Shown here piece after piece: positions 1 through 7,912 of a stretch of 64,000 nucleotides of DNA. Below the pieces are notes generated by a model that made no database searches, was not told the DNA's origin, and worked only from the letters and a program-made list of their open reading frames with translations. Position 1 is the first letter of the stretch. Each line of letters opens with the position of its first letter. Source of the DNA: a bacterium (GTDB lineage Bacteria; Pseudomonadota; Alphaproteobacteria; Micavibrionales; UBA2020); NCBI GenBank assembly GCA_029945425.1, contig JAQSDV010000007.1, positions 62,001 through 126,000 on the forward strand, read 5' to 3'. Both the position numbers and the translations under genes were made by a program.

Positions 1-440
1 CGAAGGAAACAGGCGTCTGCACCGATGTCGTCATCCGCGCCTATCGCAAGCTGGGCGTGGACCTGCAGCAGCTGGTGCATGAGGACATGAAAAAGAATTT
101 CAGCCTCTATCCGAAACAATGGGGCTTGAAAAAGACCGACACCAATATCGACCACCGCCGCGTGCCGAATTTGCAAACATTCTTTACGCGCAAAGGCAAA
201 AGCCTGCCCGCGACAGATAACGGCGCGGATTACAAACCGGGCGATATCGTGACGTGGGATTTAAGCTATCCCAAACGCCCCCTGCCCCATATCGGCATCG
301 TGACGGATAAAAAATCGCAAGACGGCAAGCGCTACCTGATCGTCCACAATATCGGGCGCGGGGCGGAGGTGGAGGATACGCTGTTCGAATACCACATTAC
401 CGGTCATTACCGGTACGAGCCTGAAATTCAGGTGCCGTAA
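1..440 (+). CDS. DUF1287 family protein, 5' end outside window
   Basis: The reading frame is open from the window edge (first full codon at base 3) to TAA at 440, so this is the C-terminal part only. The visible residues include TGVCTDVVIRAYRKLG, the paired DHRRVPNL and FTRKG segments, and a late GDIVTWDL...PHIGIVTD...HNIG stretch. This matches the DUF1287 family (YiiJ-like), whose Cys...His layout recalls NlpC/P60-type peptidases; the visible Cys and the HIGIV and HNIGRG segments would be the catalytic side. The function of the family is not firmly established. The end overlaps the 3' end of the convergent pyruvate kinase gene by 13 bases. Identity is fairly sure; length and signal peptide cannot be judged. 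Confidence 0.75.
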   Translation, partial: KETGVCTDVVIRAYRKLGVDLQQLVHEDMKKNFSLYPKQWGLKKTDTNIDHRRVPNLQTFFTRKGKSLPATDNGADYKPGDIVTWDLSYPKRPLPHIGIVTDKKSQDGKRYLIVHNIGRGAEVEDTLFEYHITGHYRYEPEIQVP

Positions 441-1594
441 CGGGGCGGCGGCTTGAACGCGGCGGGTGTGGGGTTGTCCGACAAGGTCGGGCGCGCCTCG
501 AAAGGCGGGGCCAGTGGCGGGTTTTTCATCGTCGCGCGGCTGTGATGCAATCCGCGCTCCGCTTCATACACCGTTTCATCCATCGTTTCGACGGCCTTGA
601 CCGGATATTTGCCGATCGATGTTTCGCCGGACAGCATCACGCCCGATGCGCCCTGCAATACCGCCAGATTCACGTCACTTACTTCCGCGCGCGTCGGGCG
701 CGGGTTTTCGCGCATGCTGTCGAACATCTGCGTCGCGACGACAACGGGCTTGCCCTGCCTGATTGCTTCTTCGATCAACGCGGCCTGCGCGCCCGGCACT
801 TGTGTCAACGGAATTTCAACGCCGAGGTCGCCACGCGCAACCATGATCGCGTCAACCACTGCGATAATCTCTTTCATGTTCGTCACCGCAGCAGGCTTTT
901 CCATCTTGGCGATCAGCTTGGCGCGGCCATTGATCAATGCCTTTGCCTCCATGATGTCGCTGGCATCCTGCACGAAGCTTTGCGCGATCCAGTCAACGCC
1001 GTGCGACAGGGCGAATTCAAGGTCGGATTTATCCTTGGCAGTCAGCGCGTCCACATGGCGGGCGAGGTCGGGCACGTTCACGCCCTTCTTGCCGGAGAGT
1101 TCAGCGCCATAGATGACTTCCGCGATGACGAAACCGTCACCCGTCGCCGCGATCTTCATCGCGACATTGCCGTCATCCATCAGGAATTTCGCGCCGGGTT
1201 CCAGCGCGGACATCACATCCGGATGCGGAAACGATACGCGCGTTTCATCACCGGGCGTGGGGTCGAGGTCGAAGCGGATTTTCTGGCCGGGCGTCAGCGG
1301 CACTTTCATGTTGTCTTTAAATGAACCGATGCGGAGTTTCGGGCCCTGCATATCGGCGAGAATGCCGATGGGTGCGCCGATGTCTTTTTCCAGCTGGCGG
1401 ATCAGCGCGATGCTTTTCGCGTGTTCTTCCTGCGTGCCATGGCTAAAGTTCAGCCGGAACGTATCCGCCCCGGCTTCATATATCGCTTTCAGTGTTTCGT
1501 ATGTGCTGGTGGCGGGCCCCAATGTGGCGATGATCTGGGTTGCGTTGTTGCGGGCCTGTACCTTGGCTTTCGCCTTTTCGAATTCTGCTTTCAT
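428..1594 (-). CDS. pyk: pyruvate kinase lacking the C-terminal domain
   Basis: Catalyses phosphoenolpyruvate + ADP to pyruvate + ATP, the last step of glycolysis, in the cytoplasm. The barrel and B-domain motifs are present: IIATLGPAT near the N-terminus, FRLNFSHG, DMQGPKLRIG, the active-site IAKMEKP, MVARGDLGVEIP, and the late barrel helix TRAEVSDVNLAVLQG with MLSGETSIGKYP. I chose the ATG at 1594 (388 residues) because AAGGTG precedes it and the family homology starts there; a longer frame begins at 1651. Usual pyruvate kinases have about 470-480 residues. This one stops just after the barrel and carries a proline-rich tail of about 40 residues (NPPLAPPFEARP and similar) in place of the allosteric C-domain. 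The 3' end overlaps the neighbouring convergent gene, so there is no room for the missing domain. Likely active but not regulated in the usual way. Confidence 0.9.
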   Translation of the reverse strand: MKAEFEKAKAKVQARNNATQIIATLGPATSTYETLKAIYEAGADTFRLNFSHGTQEEHAKSIALIRQLEKDIGAPIGILADMQGPKLRIGSFKDNMKVPLTPGQKIRFDLDPTPGDETRVSFPHPDVMSALEPGAKFLMDDGNVAMKIAATGDGFVIAEVIYGAELSGKKGVNVPDLARHVDALTAKDKSDLEFALSHGVDWIAQSFVQDASDIMEAKALINGRAKLIAKMEKPAAVTNMKEIIAVVDAIMVARGDLGVEIPLTQVPGAQAALIEEAIRQGKPVVVATQMFDSMRENPRPTRAEVSDVNLAVLQGASGVMLSGETSIGKYPVKAVETMDETVYEAERGLHHSRATMKNPPLAPPFEARPTLSDNPTPAAFKPPPRYGT

Positions 1595-1679
1595 CGACAC
1601 CTTTTTGAATGACTGTACCCCAAATCTATCTTGAATCTGAAAAAGGGTCAAATGGCCGCGGTCAAGAGGATGGATTCAT

Positions 1680-2213
1680 TCAGATAAAGTCGAGCGCGCA
1701 GAGATGCGCGTAGAAAGCCTCGCGCACGCCTGTCCCTTCCTGCGGATAAAGCCGCTGCAACTCGCCATAAACCCAGAGCAGCGTATTGTGCACCGATTGC
1801 ACAGGCTGGGATTGCGCATCGAAACGCAAGCCCCGCCGCAGCCCGTCGAGGTATTCACGCTCCAGCGCGATGGCGTTGCGCAGCTGCTGATGCACGGTCA
1901 CAAGCCGCGCGGGCGCTGCGAGCGCGTCCACACGCGCCATGATGATGCGGTAGTTATCGGCAACCTTGTCATGCGTGCGCAATGACGTCTGCGTGCCCAC
2001 ACGTTCGATCACAGCAAGGTCGGTGATGGCGAAAAGATCGGCAAGATAGCGTTTTTCCGCCTCGATCATGTTAGACGAGGCAAGGTCGAAAGTTTTCTGC
2101 TGCACATTGGTGGCGCGGTACGCCTCCGCCAGATCCATTTCCTGCCGCAATTCATCGCCGGCAAAGGCAGCGGTCGAGAGCAGGCAGAAAAGCGCGACAA
2201 ACAGGGTTTTCAT
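1680..2213 (-). CDS. secreted protein of unknown function
   Basis: A 177-residue protein if translation starts at the ATG at 2213 (MKTLFVALFCLLSTAAFA), which gives a clean signal peptide with AFA cleavage; an in-frame start at 2240 adds nine residues and would bury the signal. The mature part is helical and charged (for example RQEMDLAEAYRAT and RLVTVHQQLRNAIALE) with a single late Cys. I do not recognise a family. It follows the pyruvate kinase gene in the same orientation reading backwards but is separated from it, so co-transcription is uncertain. Probably periplasmic. Confidence 0.6.
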   Translation of the reverse strand: MKTLFVALFCLLSTAAFAGDELRQEMDLAEAYRATNVQQKTFDLASSNMIEAEKRYLADLFAITDLAVIERVGTQTSLRTHDKVADNYRIIMARVDALAAPARLVTVHQQLRNAIALEREYLDGLRRGLRFDAQSQPVQSVHNTLLWVYGELQRLYPQEGTGVREAFYAHLCALDFI

Positions 2214-2308
2214 GGATACCTCCGCCCCTATCCTATCCAAACAATCCTGTTGACGGAAGCGGGGACCCCGCTAGACTGCCCCCATTCAAGCACGAGGAGA
2301 TTTAAAAT

Positions 2309-2533
2309 ATGGCCGATGTCACGATCAACCTGCACAACAAGGATGTGAAAGTTTCCGTACCCGATGGCGGCGACCTGAAAGAGAATTTCAACGAAGCCTC
2401 CGCCTTCGTGCGCAGCCTTGCCATGAACATGAAAATCCGCGACGTCGAAGCCGGCATCACCCCGCCCCGCGCCACCCATGAAATCGTGAAAGAAAACGGC
2501 GAATACCGTTTGAAGCGTTTCCGCTTTTCCTGA
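2309..2533 (+). CDS. small conserved-looking protein of unknown function
   Basis: A 74-residue acidic/basic mixed protein starting MADVTINLHNKDVKVSVPDG. The start is supported by GAGGAG nine bases upstream of the ATG. It has no signal peptide or membrane segment. The pattern of short beta strands at the N-terminus followed by a helix (NEASAFVRSLAMNMK) and a C-terminal strand is reminiscent of a small cytosolic ligand or protein-binding domain, but no family is recognised. It lies divergent from the secreted protein at 1680-2213. Confidence 0.6.
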   Translation: MADVTINLHNKDVKVSVPDGGDLKENFNEASAFVRSLAMNMKIRDVEAGITPPRATHEIVKENGEYRLKRFRFS

Positions 2534-2671
2534 TTTTTCTTAAATATTTCAACGCCTCTGTCGCCTGTTTTTGAACGCGCGCGCTGTTTGACATATTATT
2601 GGTCGCATGCTACAAACAATCCCATAATAATAAAAAAACGGCCCATTGAAACGGATTTAGAGGATCACAAA

Positions 2672-3475
2672 ATGACGTCACTCCACACCGACACCTTCAA
2701 CGAAAAATCAGCCAAGCCCGCGCAGCTGGATGCGCCCGCATATCAGGCCATTCTTGAAAAACTTCTCAGCGAGGGCACCGGCTGGGGCAAGAACAAGGAA
2801 GTCGGCGCGTACTTCCTCGAAAAGCTCGAATTTGAAACCATGACCAGCTCCGGCAAGGTCGAGACGCGCAACAGCGTCGATTTTGAAAAGAAAATGTACG
2901 TCGTGATGGATACCGACCAGTATCCCAGCGAATACCTGCGCAACCTTGTCATTCAGGACATCACGAAAAAATGGGGCGGCAAGCTGATCAAGGAACGCGA
3001 CCTGAGCGAGCCTGAATTCAGCGGCTCCGGCCTCTGGCTGCTCAAAAAGGGCAATTTCGAAGGCGATTACCAGCCGACCGCTGCCAAGAAAAACACCTTC
3101 GAGCCGAACCCCGCCGCATACCGCGTGACGCTGACGGTTGATAAAGCCGTCAACCTGCCCGTGCAGTGGACAGGCGGTTTCGTTGTCGAAGCCGGTGGCG
3201 ACCTTGCCATCCGCCAGAAAGACGTCCCTGCCCTTGCAGCCGCGCTGCAGTCGATCCGCAACGGCGAAACCACCGCCGAAGAAGCGCTGTTCACGACCGA
3301 CGCGAAATCGGGCGAGAAGATTGCCAAGTTCGACATCTACGGCATGGAGCCGAAATTCCGCGAAGCCAACTACGCACCCGTGCCGTTGTATGCGGAAACG
3401 GAAGCGGCAATGGATGCTTTCAAAAAAGCCCCTCCTGCCAAGCCCGCCGCGAAATCCGGCCCGACGAACGCGTAA
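2672..3475 (+). CDS. unknown protein, first copy of a tandem paralogous pair
   Basis: A 267-residue soluble protein from the ATG at 2672 (MTSLHTDTFNEKS); an upstream in-frame start at 2588 lies in AT-rich non-coding-looking sequence. No signal peptide or membrane segment. The protein is clearly homologous to the next gene (3595-4356): shared blocks include EKLLSEGTGWGK, YVVMDTDQYPSEYLRNLVIQD, FSGSGLWLLKK, EGDY, EPNPAAYRVTL, VEAGGDLAIRQKDVPALAAAL and KFDIYGMEPKF. The C-terminus is an Ala/Pro/Lys-rich tail. I recognise no family. The gene is followed by a hairpin at 3493-3526, so each copy may be its own transcript. Confidence 0.7.
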   Translation: MTSLHTDTFNEKSAKPAQLDAPAYQAILEKLLSEGTGWGKNKEVGAYFLEKLEFETMTSSGKVETRNSVDFEKKMYVVMDTDQYPSEYLRNLVIQDITKKWGGKLIKERDLSEPEFSGSGLWLLKKGNFEGDYQPTAAKKNTFEPNPAAYRVTLTVDKAVNLPVQWTGGFVVEAGGDLAIRQKDVPALAAALQSIRNGETTAEEALFTTDAKSGEKIAKFDIYGMEPKFREANYAPVPLYAETEAAMDAFKKAPPAKPAAKSGPTNA

Positions 3476-3492
3476 TACACTGATAAGTATCT

Positions 3493-3530
3493 GAAAATGC
3501 GGGGGATTAACGTCTCCCGCATTTTCTATT
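3493..3530 (+). terminator. hairpin after the first paralogue
   Basis: Inverted repeat GAAAATGCGGG (3493-3503) and CCCGCATTTTC (3516-3526) with a 12-base loop, placed 18 bases after the stop codon. The distal arm ends in ATTTTCTATT, a weak U-tract, so it looks like an intrinsic terminator of moderate strength. Confidence 0.6.
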
Positions 3531-3594
3531 CCCAATTGACATAATTATGTTAATCGGTTAGAATGTTTCAACTAAATTTTATACCGTGGGGACA

Positions 3595-4356
3595 ATGGCA
3601 GGAAACGCCGCCAAAGCATTTCAGGAAAACGCAGCACCGCCGCCCGTGATGGCAGCGCGTGAATATATGGCTGCGCTTGAAAAATTGCTGGCGGATGGCA
3701 AAGGCTTTGGCAAAACCGAACCCGTCGCCGCTTACCTGCTGCGCGACCTGATGCTGATGGACAACCTGGACAACGTGCAGGACATAAAAATCCAGCAGCT
3801 CTACATCATCATGGATATCAAGCAATGGCCGAATGAATACGGCCGCTCGCTGGTCATGCAGGATATCGCCGTGCAATACGCGAAACGCGTCGTCGGCGAA
3901 AACCACATCAATGACGCCGATTTCAAGGGCCCCGGTTTGTGGACCGCGAAGAAATCCGCCATCGAGGGCGATTATGTGCGCCGCGAAGGCAACAACGAAT
4001 ACGGCCGCGCGAACAATGTATGGGACCCGAACCCGCAAGCCTTCCGCCTTGCCCTGTCCTTCAACGACGCCGCGACAATCCCGACGCAATGGGGCACATG
4101 GACGATCGAGGCGGGCGGCACACTCGCCGTGCGCGAGAAAGACATCGCTGCGCTTGCCGAAGCATTGCAGTCGGTGCGCGACGGCAAGGCGACGGCGGAA
4201 ACCGCCCTCTATACGGTTGGCAAGGATGGCAATCCCGTTGCGAAATTCGACGTTTACGGCATGGCGCCGGAATTTCTGGAAGAGAATTACAAGCCGGTGA
4301 ATTTAAGCGAAACCACGCATAAAACCATGCGCGCGTTCAAAGCCCCCAAACGCTGA
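3595..4356 (+). CDS. unknown protein, second copy of a tandem paralogous pair
   Basis: A 253-residue soluble protein from the ATG at 3595 (MAGNAAKAFQEN); a GTG three codons upstream is also possible. It aligns along its whole length with the preceding gene: EKLLADGKGFGK, YIIMDIKQWPNEYGRSLVMQD, FKGPGLWTAKK, EGDY, DPNPQAFRLAL, IEAGGTLAVREKDIAALAEAL, KFDVYGMAPEF. It has no signal peptide, no transmembrane segment and no Cys-rich motif. Function unknown. It is convergent with, and four bases from, the end of the M50/HlyD operon, which makes a link possible but not shown. Confidence 0.7.
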   Translation: MAGNAAKAFQENAAPPPVMAAREYMAALEKLLADGKGFGKTEPVAAYLLRDLMLMDNLDNVQDIKIQQLYIIMDIKQWPNEYGRSLVMQDIAVQYAKRVVGENHINDADFKGPGLWTAKKSAIEGDYVRREGNNEYGRANNVWDPNPQAFRLALSFNDAATIPTQWGTWTIEAGGTLAVREKDIAALAEALQSVRDGKATAETALYTVGKDGNPVAKFDVYGMAPEFLEENYKPVNLSETTHKTMRAFKAPKR

Positions 4357-4360
4357 TTTT

Positions 4361-6496
4361 TTAAAATCCGCTTTCCCGCATCACAAGGGACATGAAACGC
4401 TGCGCCAGCAGGCTGGCATAGCTCACGGGTTCCGCCTCCAGCACAACCGTGCCGGGCGTCGTGTAATCCGGCATCCGCATATCGCCGGTCAGGCGGAACT
4501 GCGCCGCATAAATGGGATGGCGTGCCAGCGGGCGGATCGTGCCGCTTTCGCGCGACCGTTCGGCGGGCAGCGCGCCGCCGAAAACGGATGACAGTTCGGG
4601 CCAGAAAATATCGGTCGTATCGGTTTCCTCGATCCGGCCCAGCTCGACCGCCACGCGGCTGAACGGCGACAATTCGGAATAAAACCACCCCTTCGCGTCT
4701 TTCTTCAACCGCCCCGCATCCTGTTCGGAAACATAGCCGGAGAGCGACATTTTTTCAGGCCCGATGATGACGGCCAGCTGCGTGCCCGGATGCAGCCAGA
4801 TGCCTTCATGGATGTAGGGCTCCAGATCGCGCACGGTGCCATCGAACGGCGCGGTCACGATCAGACGGCCCTTCTGCACTTCATGCCCCTCCAGCTCCTT
4901 GCGTGCGTTCTCGATATCCGCGTCCAGCGTCGGGCGTTTGCGCACCAGTTCGGCCGAGGCCTGTTCGCGGTCGCGGATGCCGATCAGCGCGGCCAGTTTC
5001 AGGTTTGCCTTCGCGATGTCGTTATCGAGCTTGGGCGACATCAGCTGAAACAGCATCTCGCCTTTTTTGACCTGTCCACGCTCCACCGCCATCACGTGCT
5101 CGATACGCGCGGCGGTCGGCGGGTAAATGCGCACGTAATTGGTGGCATGCAGCACGGCCGGCGCCTCCACCGTTGCCTGCGCGGGCATGAAACAGACAAC
5201 CGCCGCGAAGATACCGGCGGCCAGCAGCAGTTTTCCGCGCACGGTGGACATGATCAGCCTGCCGTTACGCAGCCAGACATACAATTCCCGCCAGATCGGC
5301 AGCAGGATGAAAAACAGGATCTCGACCAGAAACAGGATCAGCCCGAGCGGCTTGAAGAACAGGAAGTAAACGAGAAAGGCGATACCCACGAACAGGAAGA
5401 AGCGGTAAACGATAGTGGCGAAGCCGAACAAAACGAGAAGATTGCGCCGTTCCTGCGCCAGTAATTCCGGCGGGCCGTCATCCCAGCCGAACAGCCAGCT
5501 GCGCAGTTTCCATTTCGCGAAAGTAAAGGCGCGGTCCTGCAGGTTGTCGATACCCACGATGTCGGAAAACAGGTAGTAGCCGTCAAACCGCATCAGCGGA
5601 TTGAGGTTGACCAGCAGCGACGCCACCAGCGACACGATTGCAACCATGAAGCAGATGCTTTGCAGCAATCCCGGCGGCAGCATGTGCCACAGCAGCAGCG
5701 CGACCGATGCGATCGCCATTTCCGCCATCACGCCCGCCATGGAAATAAAGATGCGGTCGCGGCGGTCCATCATTTTCCACGCATTGGTGGTTTCGGCATA
5801 CAGCACCGGATACATGACCATCAGCGCGACGCCAATGGTATGCACGGGGATGCCGTATTTGGTCGCCATATAGGCATGGCCCATTTCATGCGCGACCTTG
5901 ACGAAGATCGTCGCGATCAGCAGGTAGAAAATCCCTTCAAGGTTGAAATAGCTCATGAAGGTATGCGCAACTTCGTCCCAGCGCTGCACCGTCAGCAGCA
6001 GCCCGTAACCCAGCAGCAGCAGCACGCAGGTAAAAAACGTGCGCGTGAACATGAAGCTGACATAGGGATAGGTGCGTTTCAGGAATTTCTGGGGCTTGAA
6101 CAGCGGCAGGGCGATATAAAGATAGCCATGCATCGCCTTCTGCCACCACGAATGTTCCTTCTTGGCGCGTTCTTTTTCGAGGTATTCCAGCATGCCGGGA
6201 TTATCGGCATGCACCAGTTTATGGGTCAGCAGGAAATTGACGAGGTACTGGATATCCGCTTCTTCCGGCTCCAGCGTCGTTTCGCGGCGCACCAGCGCGA
6301 TCAGTTCGTTGCCGGTTTGCGCGCGCGTAAAACGTGACAGGCATTCGAATTCAAGCCAGCCGATTTTATAGTATTTGTTCGCGCCGGGATCATAGAGCGT
6401 CCAGGTTGGCGCGCCCTCCTCCGCCGGTGCAAGGTTCAGCTGCAGGTCCTGCCGCAGCCTCGGGAGGTAGAGTTCCTGCGGCGGCTTTTCTGTCAT
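4361..6496 (-). CDS. M50-like membrane metalloprotease fused to HlyD-type adaptor
   Basis: A 711-residue inner-membrane protein. Residues about 30-100 look like a PqqD-like winged-helix segment. A multi-pass region follows (about 150-430) with the site-2-protease zinc motif HEMGH at 203-207 and the second motif NPLMRFDGYY near 299-308, whose Asp305 would be the third metal ligand. The C-terminal third (about 440-640) is an HlyD/biotinyl-lipoyl-type adaptor: a barrel strand (YVRIYPPTAARIEHV), RGQVKKGEMLF, a helical hairpin, then VTAPFDGTVRDL. This architecture is seen in peptide or protein export loci and resembles YydH-like M50 proteins. It is the last gene of a four-gene operon, six bases after the preceding stop. 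Whether it cleaves or only guides a substrate is unknown. Confidence 0.85.
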   Translation of the reverse strand: MTEKPPQELYLPRLRQDLQLNLAPAEEGAPTWTLYDPGANKYYKIGWLEFECLSRFTRAQTGNELIALVRRETTLEPEEADIQYLVNFLLTHKLVHADNPGMLEYLEKERAKKEHSWWQKAMHGYLYIALPLFKPQKFLKRTYPYVSFMFTRTFFTCVLLLLGYGLLLTVQRWDEVAHTFMSYFNLEGIFYLLIATIFVKVAHEMGHAYMATKYGIPVHTIGVALMVMYPVLYAETTNAWKMMDRRDRIFISMAGVMAEMAIASVALLLWHMLPPGLLQSICFMVAIVSLVASLLVNLNPLMRFDGYYLFSDIVGIDNLQDRAFTFAKWKLRSWLFGWDDGPPELLAQERRNLLVLFGFATIVYRFFLFVGIAFLVYFLFFKPLGLILFLVEILFFILLPIWRELYVWLRNGRLIMSTVRGKLLLAAGIFAAVVCFMPAQATVEAPAVLHATNYVRIYPPTAARIEHVMAVERGQVKKGEMLFQLMSPKLDNDIAKANLKLAALIGIRDREQASAELVRKRPTLDADIENARKELEGHEVQKGRLIVTAPFDGTVRDLEPYIHEGIWLHPGTQLAVIIGPEKMSLSGYVSEQDAGRLKKDAKGWFYSELSPFSRVAVELGRIEETDTTDIFWPELSSVFGGALPAERSRESGTIRPLARHPIYAAQFRLTGDMRMPDYTTPGTVVLEAEPVSYASLLAQRFMSLVMRESGF

Positions 6497-6502
6497 GGCG
6501 TT

Positions 6503-7912
6503 TTAAAAACCCAGCTTGCGGCGCAACGCGATCAGCGGGCGGCGCACGACATTGAACAGCATGAAGGATGTTTCGCCGTAGACCTTCGCCGTTCCGGTCC
6601 AGCCGACGCGCGGCATATCTTCGCGGTCGATGAACTGGGCGCGGATGCGGTAGGTCATCATGCCGTCATTGTCCGGCCCCGGCTGGTAGGACACGGTTTC
6701 GATCTGCGCGGCGCGGGAGCTTAACGGGCTGACATTCAGGAAGAAACTCGCCGGAATTTCGGGATTGATGTCGATCATCGCGTCGACCGGCACGCGGATG
6801 AGCAATTCGGTGTCGCGCGGCTTGGTCAGCAGCATCACCTGTTCGCCCGTGCGCGCCGGGCGGCCGCTCAGGGTTTTCGCGTCGGGGAAGACCACCACGC
6901 CGTCTTCCTCCGCCTTGATCTCGGCGCGGGACAGCATGTCGGCGGCAAAGCCTGCCTCGGATTCCTTCGCCGCGATCTGGGCGCGCAGTACGTTAATCTC
7001 GTTACGCTTCTTCGGGTCGCTCAAGGCCTCGCGCTCCGTCTTGTCGAGCGCGACACGCACGGTATCAAGCTCGCGCTGCGCCAGTTCCAGCTGGTTGCGC
7101 AAAACCGTTGAATCCATGATCAGCAGCGTGTCGCCCTTTTTCACGGGTTGGTTCGGCTCGACCGCCGATTTTTCGATGATGCCGTCAAAGGGCACGGTCA
7201 CCACGCGCGGGCTGCGCGCCACGACTTCGGCGGGCGCCGTCGCCGTCATGCGCGCCGGAATAAACATCGCCGCAACCAGCAGCGCAAAGAAAAGCGCCGT
7301 GCCGGATTTCGTCGGGCGCAGCAGCTTTGTCATCAGCGACTTGCCGCCGCCGCCCAGTTCGCGCACACCATGGGCAAAGCCGTCGCCGAGATCTTCGAGG
7401 AAGGCAAGATCCGCATCCTGAAACGCCTCGTCGCGGTCGAGCCAGAGCCCGCAGGAGGTTTTCCCCTTCGCGCCCTTCATCGTCACCAGCAGCGCATGGG
7501 ATGACGCCCATTCCTGCCAGTCGCCGCGATCGCGCTCCGGCGCATCCACGGCGGAAATCGGGCGGCAGCGCGCATCGCTTTCCGCCTGCGGCTGGTCGCC
7601 GATTTTCAGCCACGCCGCATCGTCGCGATTGCGCAGCTGGTGCGCGATCACGCGGCCCAGCCATTGGGCGTAAGGGCCGCCTTCATCCAGTTGCACAAGG
7701 CCGGATGCGGCCTCCAGCGTCACCGCCGTGCCGTCCCAGCGCCAGAAAACCCCGTGGCGGTACGGCACGAGGTTGAAGGTCTGGTTGACCATCATGAAGC
7801 CAAGTTCGGCCAGAGTCTTTTTATGGCGCGCGTTTTTGTGAAGGGTCAGCAGCGTGAACAGCCGCTGCATCCGTGGATCCATCTCGGGCTGCCGCGGGGG
7901 CACGCCGGTCAT
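6503..7912 (-). CDS. GAF-like/HlyD fusion membrane adaptor
   Basis: A 469-residue protein. The first 190 residues are soluble and GAF-like in layout (NLVPYRHGVFWRW, then a long insert, LLVTMKGAKGKTSCGLWLD), placed on the cytoplasmic side. One transmembrane helix follows at about 208-225 (ALFFALLVAAMFIPARM). The periplasmic part is HlyD-like: VTVPFDGIIEKSAVEPNQPVKKGDTL, a coiled hairpin (ELAQRELDTVRVALDKTE ... LRAQIAAKESEAG), then IKAEEDGVVVF and a beta-barrel domain. The ATG overlaps the stop of the upstream adaptor gene by four bases (ATGA), which indicates translational coupling. GAF assignment is from pattern only. A sensory domain on an adaptor is unusual. Confidence 0.8.
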   Translation of the reverse strand: MTGVPPRQPEMDPRMQRLFTLLTLHKNARHKKTLAELGFMMVNQTFNLVPYRHGVFWRWDGTAVTLEAASGLVQLDEGGPYAQWLGRVIAHQLRNRDDAAWLKIGDQPQAESDARCRPISAVDAPERDRGDWQEWASSHALLVTMKGAKGKTSCGLWLDRDEAFQDADLAFLEDLGDGFAHGVRELGGGGKSLMTKLLRPTKSGTALFFALLVAAMFIPARMTATAPAEVVARSPRVVTVPFDGIIEKSAVEPNQPVKKGDTLLIMDSTVLRNQLELAQRELDTVRVALDKTEREALSDPKKRNEINVLRAQIAAKESEAGFAADMLSRAEIKAEEDGVVVFPDAKTLSGRPARTGEQVMLLTKPRDTELLIRVPVDAMIDINPEIPASFFLNVSPLSSRAAQIETVSYQPGPDNDGMMTYRIRAQFIDREDMPRVGWTGTAKVYGETSFMLFNVVRRPLIALRRKLGF

